DNA of 5,399 nucleotides from Anaerolineae bacterium (GTDB lineage Bacteria; Chloroflexota; Anaerolineae; Aggregatilineales; Phototrophicaceae). This document shows positions 2,878 through 5,399 of this stretch, piece after piece. Position 1 is the stretch's first letter. The number at the start of each line of letters is the position of its first letter. The stretch spans positions 1-5,399 of the forward strand of contig JALONY010000158.1 in the NCBI GenBank assembly GCA_025454715.1, given 5' to 3'. The notes beneath the pieces are model-generated. The model was not told where the DNA came from and made no database searches. It saw only the letters and a list, made by a program, of their open reading frames with translations. A program made the position numbers and the translations under genes.

Positions 2878-5399
2878 ATGGCCGACACCCCACCCCAGAG
2901 AAGCGGCTGGAGCACCCCCGATCCGGCGCACGCCGCCACCCCCGCCCCCGTCGAAGCCGAGAAGGCGCGGCGCGGCTACAAGGTCAAGGCGTTGCCCGAT
3001 GCCATGCCCGAACTGCCCGACAACCCGGGCGGCTGGCATCGCCCGCGTGCCGAGGATACCTTGTTGCGCCCCAGCGACGAGACCATCGTCATCGTGCCCA
3101 TCGATGAGGATGACGACGCCCCCGCGCCGGAGCTCCCGCCCGAGGCCGTGCCCGCCACCCCCGAAGAGGTCGAGCGGTTCCTCTCGCCCGAGGACTTGCT
3201 GGCCGAACTCGATACCGAGGCCGACGCCCCGCTGAGCGAGACGGCGGCCATCCGCGCCACCGATGTGCCGCTCTCGCCCGAAGACGCGCTCTCGATGTTG
3301 GACGCGGACGACGAGGCCGACGACGCGCCCTCGACCGACTTCCGTACCGAGATGATGGCGGTCGGGTTGTTGGGCGGTGCCAAGCCCGCCGAGGCCGATG
3401 ACCCCGACCTCGACCCCGCCCCAGCCAACCCCGACGACCCCGCCGAAATCGCCCGCCGCCGCATGGCCGAATTGGCCGGTGGGGGTGCCGCCATTGCGGT
3501 CGCACCGTCCGAGCCCACCCCCGCCGCCCTCGAGTCGCAACGCATGGCCGATGAGGTGCTGGGGCAGCGCTTCTTCAACGTCCAACAACAGATGGCGCAA
3601 CTGCGCGGGCTGGTGCAGAGCGGGCAAATCACCCCCGAGATGGCCGAGGCCGAAATCAACGCCCGCCAGCTCATCATCCAAACCGACGACGGGCGCTATT
3701 GGCGCATGTCGCTGTATGAGCCCACGTGGTTGCGCTCCACCGCCGACGGCATGGGCTGGGAGCAGAACGTCACCCCGCCGTGGCTCGAAAATTACCTCTC
3801 GACCCAGCGCATGAACCCGAACGACCCGCTCAACAGCGGCCTGCCCACCCTCGATACCGGCCTGCAAGAGTCGTCGGCGATGGGCGGCGCGGCCACCGTG
3901 GCGATGGGCAGCCTCGATTATGCCGCCCTGCCCAACCAAGTGCCGGTCAACGACATGGGGCAGACCGTGGTCGGCACGGCGGCCTTCCGTGACCAACTGG
4001 ACATGTCCGACCCGGGCGCACAGCCGACCGTGGCCGGTCGCACCCTCGCCGGTGCGACGGTGGTCGGTGGCTCGGTCGGGTATGGCAGTGCCCAGCCCGC
4101 AGGAATCCCCAGCGCGTTGGACGAGTCGCAACCGCCCGACCTCGATTACGCCGCCGAGGGCGAATTGGCCGAGCAAGCCGACCGCGCCCAGCGCAGCAAC
4201 ACCACCCGCAACGTGGTCTTGGGCTTGGTCGCGTTGGTCGCGCTGGCCTTGTTGGCGGGCGCGGGCGGCCTGTTCCTCGCCAACCAATGGTACGAGGGCA
4301 TCGTGGCGCGCTATGACGCCGATTTGAGCGCCGTGGCCACCTACGAGCCCGACTTCCAGACCGTCATCCTGCAAGACCGTGACGGGCGCGAGATTGCCCG
4401 CCTCGCCGACGGCGGCGACCGCACCGAGGTCGAGCTGAACGCCATCAGCCCGCAGCTCATCCACGCCGTGATTTCGACCCGCAACCCGACCTTCTATACC
4501 GACCCGGGCTGGGACACCGGCACCACCATCAGCGCCTATCTCAACAGCCTGAGCGGCGGGGGCAGTGCGCCGGTCAACAAGACCATCACGCAGTTGGTGG
4601 CCGAAAGCCTCGTCTTGGGCGGCGGCAACACCAGCGCCACCGACGCCGACCTGATCGTCGTGGCCGGTGAGATGAGCCAACGGTACAGCAAAGACGAGAT
4701 TCTGCGCCTGTTCCTCAACGAGTCGGCCTTCGGCAACAACACCTATGGGGTCGAGGCGGCGGCACAGTTCTATTTCGGCAAGTCGGCAGCCGACGTGAAC
4801 CTGATCGAGGCCGCGCTGTTGGCCGCCATCATGGAAAACCCCAGCACGGTCGATCCGGTCAGCAACCGCGCCATCAAGCAACCCATCCAGAGCGTTCTGC
4901 GCCGCATGGTCGGGGTCGGGTGCCTCGACATCCCCGGGCGTGGCCAAACCTGCGTCACCGCCAACGACATCAGCGAGACCAATGTGCGCTTCGTGCGCGA
5001 CCTCGCGACGGTCGAGCTGTTGCCGTTCCGCCCGCGCCAAGTCACCACCCAGTACCCGCACTTCGTCCAGCTCGTCCGCCAGCAGCTCGAGGCGGTCTAC
5101 GGCCAAGACCTGTATTCACGCGGCTTTAGGGTCAAGACCACCCTGTTCAGCGCCGCCCAAGACTCCGCGCAGGTGCTGTTGCGCCAGCGCCTGACCGAAT
5201 TGACCGGCAGCGGCCTGACCACCGGCGCGGCGGTCTACATCAACCCGCGCACCGGCGCGGTGCTGGCCTACATCGGCAGCCCCGACTTCAACAACGCCGC
5301 CATCCAAGGCCAGCGCGACTACCTGCGCGACTACCGCGCCCCCGGGTCGGCCATCGCCCCGCTGGTCTACGCCGCCGCGCTGGAGGGCGTCGATAAGAA
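2878..5399 (+). CDS. Class A penicillin-binding-protein homologue with degenerate GT51 and transpeptidase active sites (pseudo-PBP), partial at the right edge
   Basis: Of this protein 840 codons are visible. ATG 2878 follows AAAAGGA (2863-2869) by eight bases. Residues 1-220: acidic Pro/Ala-rich, probably disordered, with LSPED-type repeats. Residues 231-302: a SHOCT-like helical hairpin then a Trp-rich piece (W275, W284, W294, W302). Residues 340-398: TVxG-like repeats. One membrane helix (446-468) makes it N-in, C-out. Residues about 495-690 align with GT51: YSKDEIL (603-609), LNESAFGN and GVEAAAQFYFGK (624-635) are intact, but the usual catalytic E-D of motif 1 is R535-N536, motif 2 is disrupted (GGGS, insertion, TITQ), and the motif 3 Glu position is Leu592. 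The transpeptidase domain starts near 784 (VYINPRTGAVLAYIGS). Its PGSxFKP motif reads PGSAIAP: Ser824 remains, the Lys of SxxK is Ala827. The SxN and KTG motifs lie outside the window. Fold residues are kept while catalytic ones are lost, so a structural or regulatory role in murein synthesis is inferred. Confidence 0.9.
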   Translation, partial: MADTPPQRSGWSTPDPAHAATPAPVEAEKARRGYKVKALPDAMPELPDNPGGWHRPRAEDTLLRPSDETIVIVPIDEDDDAPAPELPPEAVPATPEEVERFLSPEDLLAELDTEADAPLSETAAIRATDVPLSPEDALSMLDADDEADDAPSTDFRTEMMAVGLLGGAKPAEADDPDLDPAPANPDDPAEIARRRMAELAGGGAAIAVAPSEPTPAALESQRMADEVLGQRFFNVQQQMAQLRGLVQSGQITPEMAEAEINARQLIIQTDDGRYWRMSLYEPTWLRSTADGMGWEQNVTPPWLENYLSTQRMNPNDPLNSGLPTLDTGLQESSAMGGAATVAMGSLDYAALPNQVPVNDMGQTVVGTAAFRDQLDMSDPGAQPTVAGRTLAGATVVGGSVGYGSAQPAGIPSALDESQPPDLDYAAEGELAEQADRAQRSNTTRNVVLGLVALVALALLAGAGGLFLANQWYEGIVARYDADLSAVATYEPDFQTVILQDRDGREIARLADGGDRTEVELNAISPQLIHAVISTRNPTFYTDPGWDTGTTISAYLNSLSGGGSAPVNKTITQLVAESLVLGGGNTSATDADLIVVAGEMSQRYSKDEILRLFLNESAFGNNTYGVEAAAQFYFGKSAADVNLIEAALLAAIMENPSTVDPVSNRAIKQPIQSVLRRMVGVGCLDIPGRGQTCVTANDISETNVRFVRDLATVELLPFRPRQVTTQYPHFVQLVRQQLEAVYGQDLYSRGFRVKTTLFSAAQDSAQVLLRQRLTELTGSGLTTGAAVYINPRTGAVLAYIGSPDFNNAAIQGQRDYLRDYRAPGSAIAPLVYAAALEGVDK

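Noticed and set aside
2854..5106. A 750-codon open frame antisense to the PBP-like gene
   Set aside because: It is the complement of a GC-rich coding frame: the product is Gly/Val/His/Arg-rich without motifs, and the plus-strand frame has clear PBP motifs. Long antisense frames are expected at this GC content.
1..5399. tRNA, rRNA, CRISPR array, insertion sequence or attachment site
   Set aside because: No cloverleaf, regularly spaced repeat, transposase motif or terminal inverted repeat was found by eye on either strand.

Overview
The window is GC-rich DNA with three protein-coding loci and one large divergent intergenic region. Gene content and protein style suggest a Chloroflexota-like bacterium, perhaps of the Anaerolineae/Phototrophicales kind. 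The evidence is a bimodular penicillin-binding protein (PBP) with a very long acidic, Pro/Ala-rich cytoplasmic N-terminus carrying a short-helix plus Trp-rich module, and a GT51 region that reads like those of that phylum. This placement is inference; there is no rRNA or phylogenetic marker here.

Layout. (1) Positions 1-698, minus strand: a gene for an exported protein of unknown family that runs off the left edge. Its reading frame is broken by a perfect 11-bp tandem duplication (473-494); with one copy removed, the frame is continuous from a signal peptide into an alpha/beta-looking domain. A good sigma70-type promoter lies just upstream (740-769). (2) Positions 806-2428, minus strand: a complete two-cassette ABC-F protein, probably of the ribosome-protection/antibiotic-resistance kind. 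(3) Positions 2429-2877: divergent intergenic region. On the minus strand it holds a promoter, an 8-codon leader ORF with a perfect Shine-Dalgarno sequence, two segments able to pair with the terminator 3' arm, and a strong intrinsic terminator with a U6 tract 39 nt before the ABC-F start. This is the layout of a transcription attenuator. On the plus strand it holds a candidate promoter and ribosome binding site for the next gene. (4) Positions 2878-5399, plus strand: a class A PBP-like protein, 840 codons visible, running off the right edge.

The most unusual observations are these. The PBP-like protein keeps the fold signatures of both catalytic domains but has lost the catalytic residues that can be seen: both GT51 glutamates, and the lysine of the transpeptidase SxxK motif. 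It therefore looks like a double pseudoenzyme. The ABC-F leader looks like a drug- or ribosome-sensing attenuator. The left-hand gene appears to be switched off, or recently broken, by a short tandem duplication.

The ABC-F gene and the PBP-like gene are transcribed divergently from adjacent promoters, so shared control of a ribosome-protection factor and an envelope protein is possible. Nothing in the sequence proves it.
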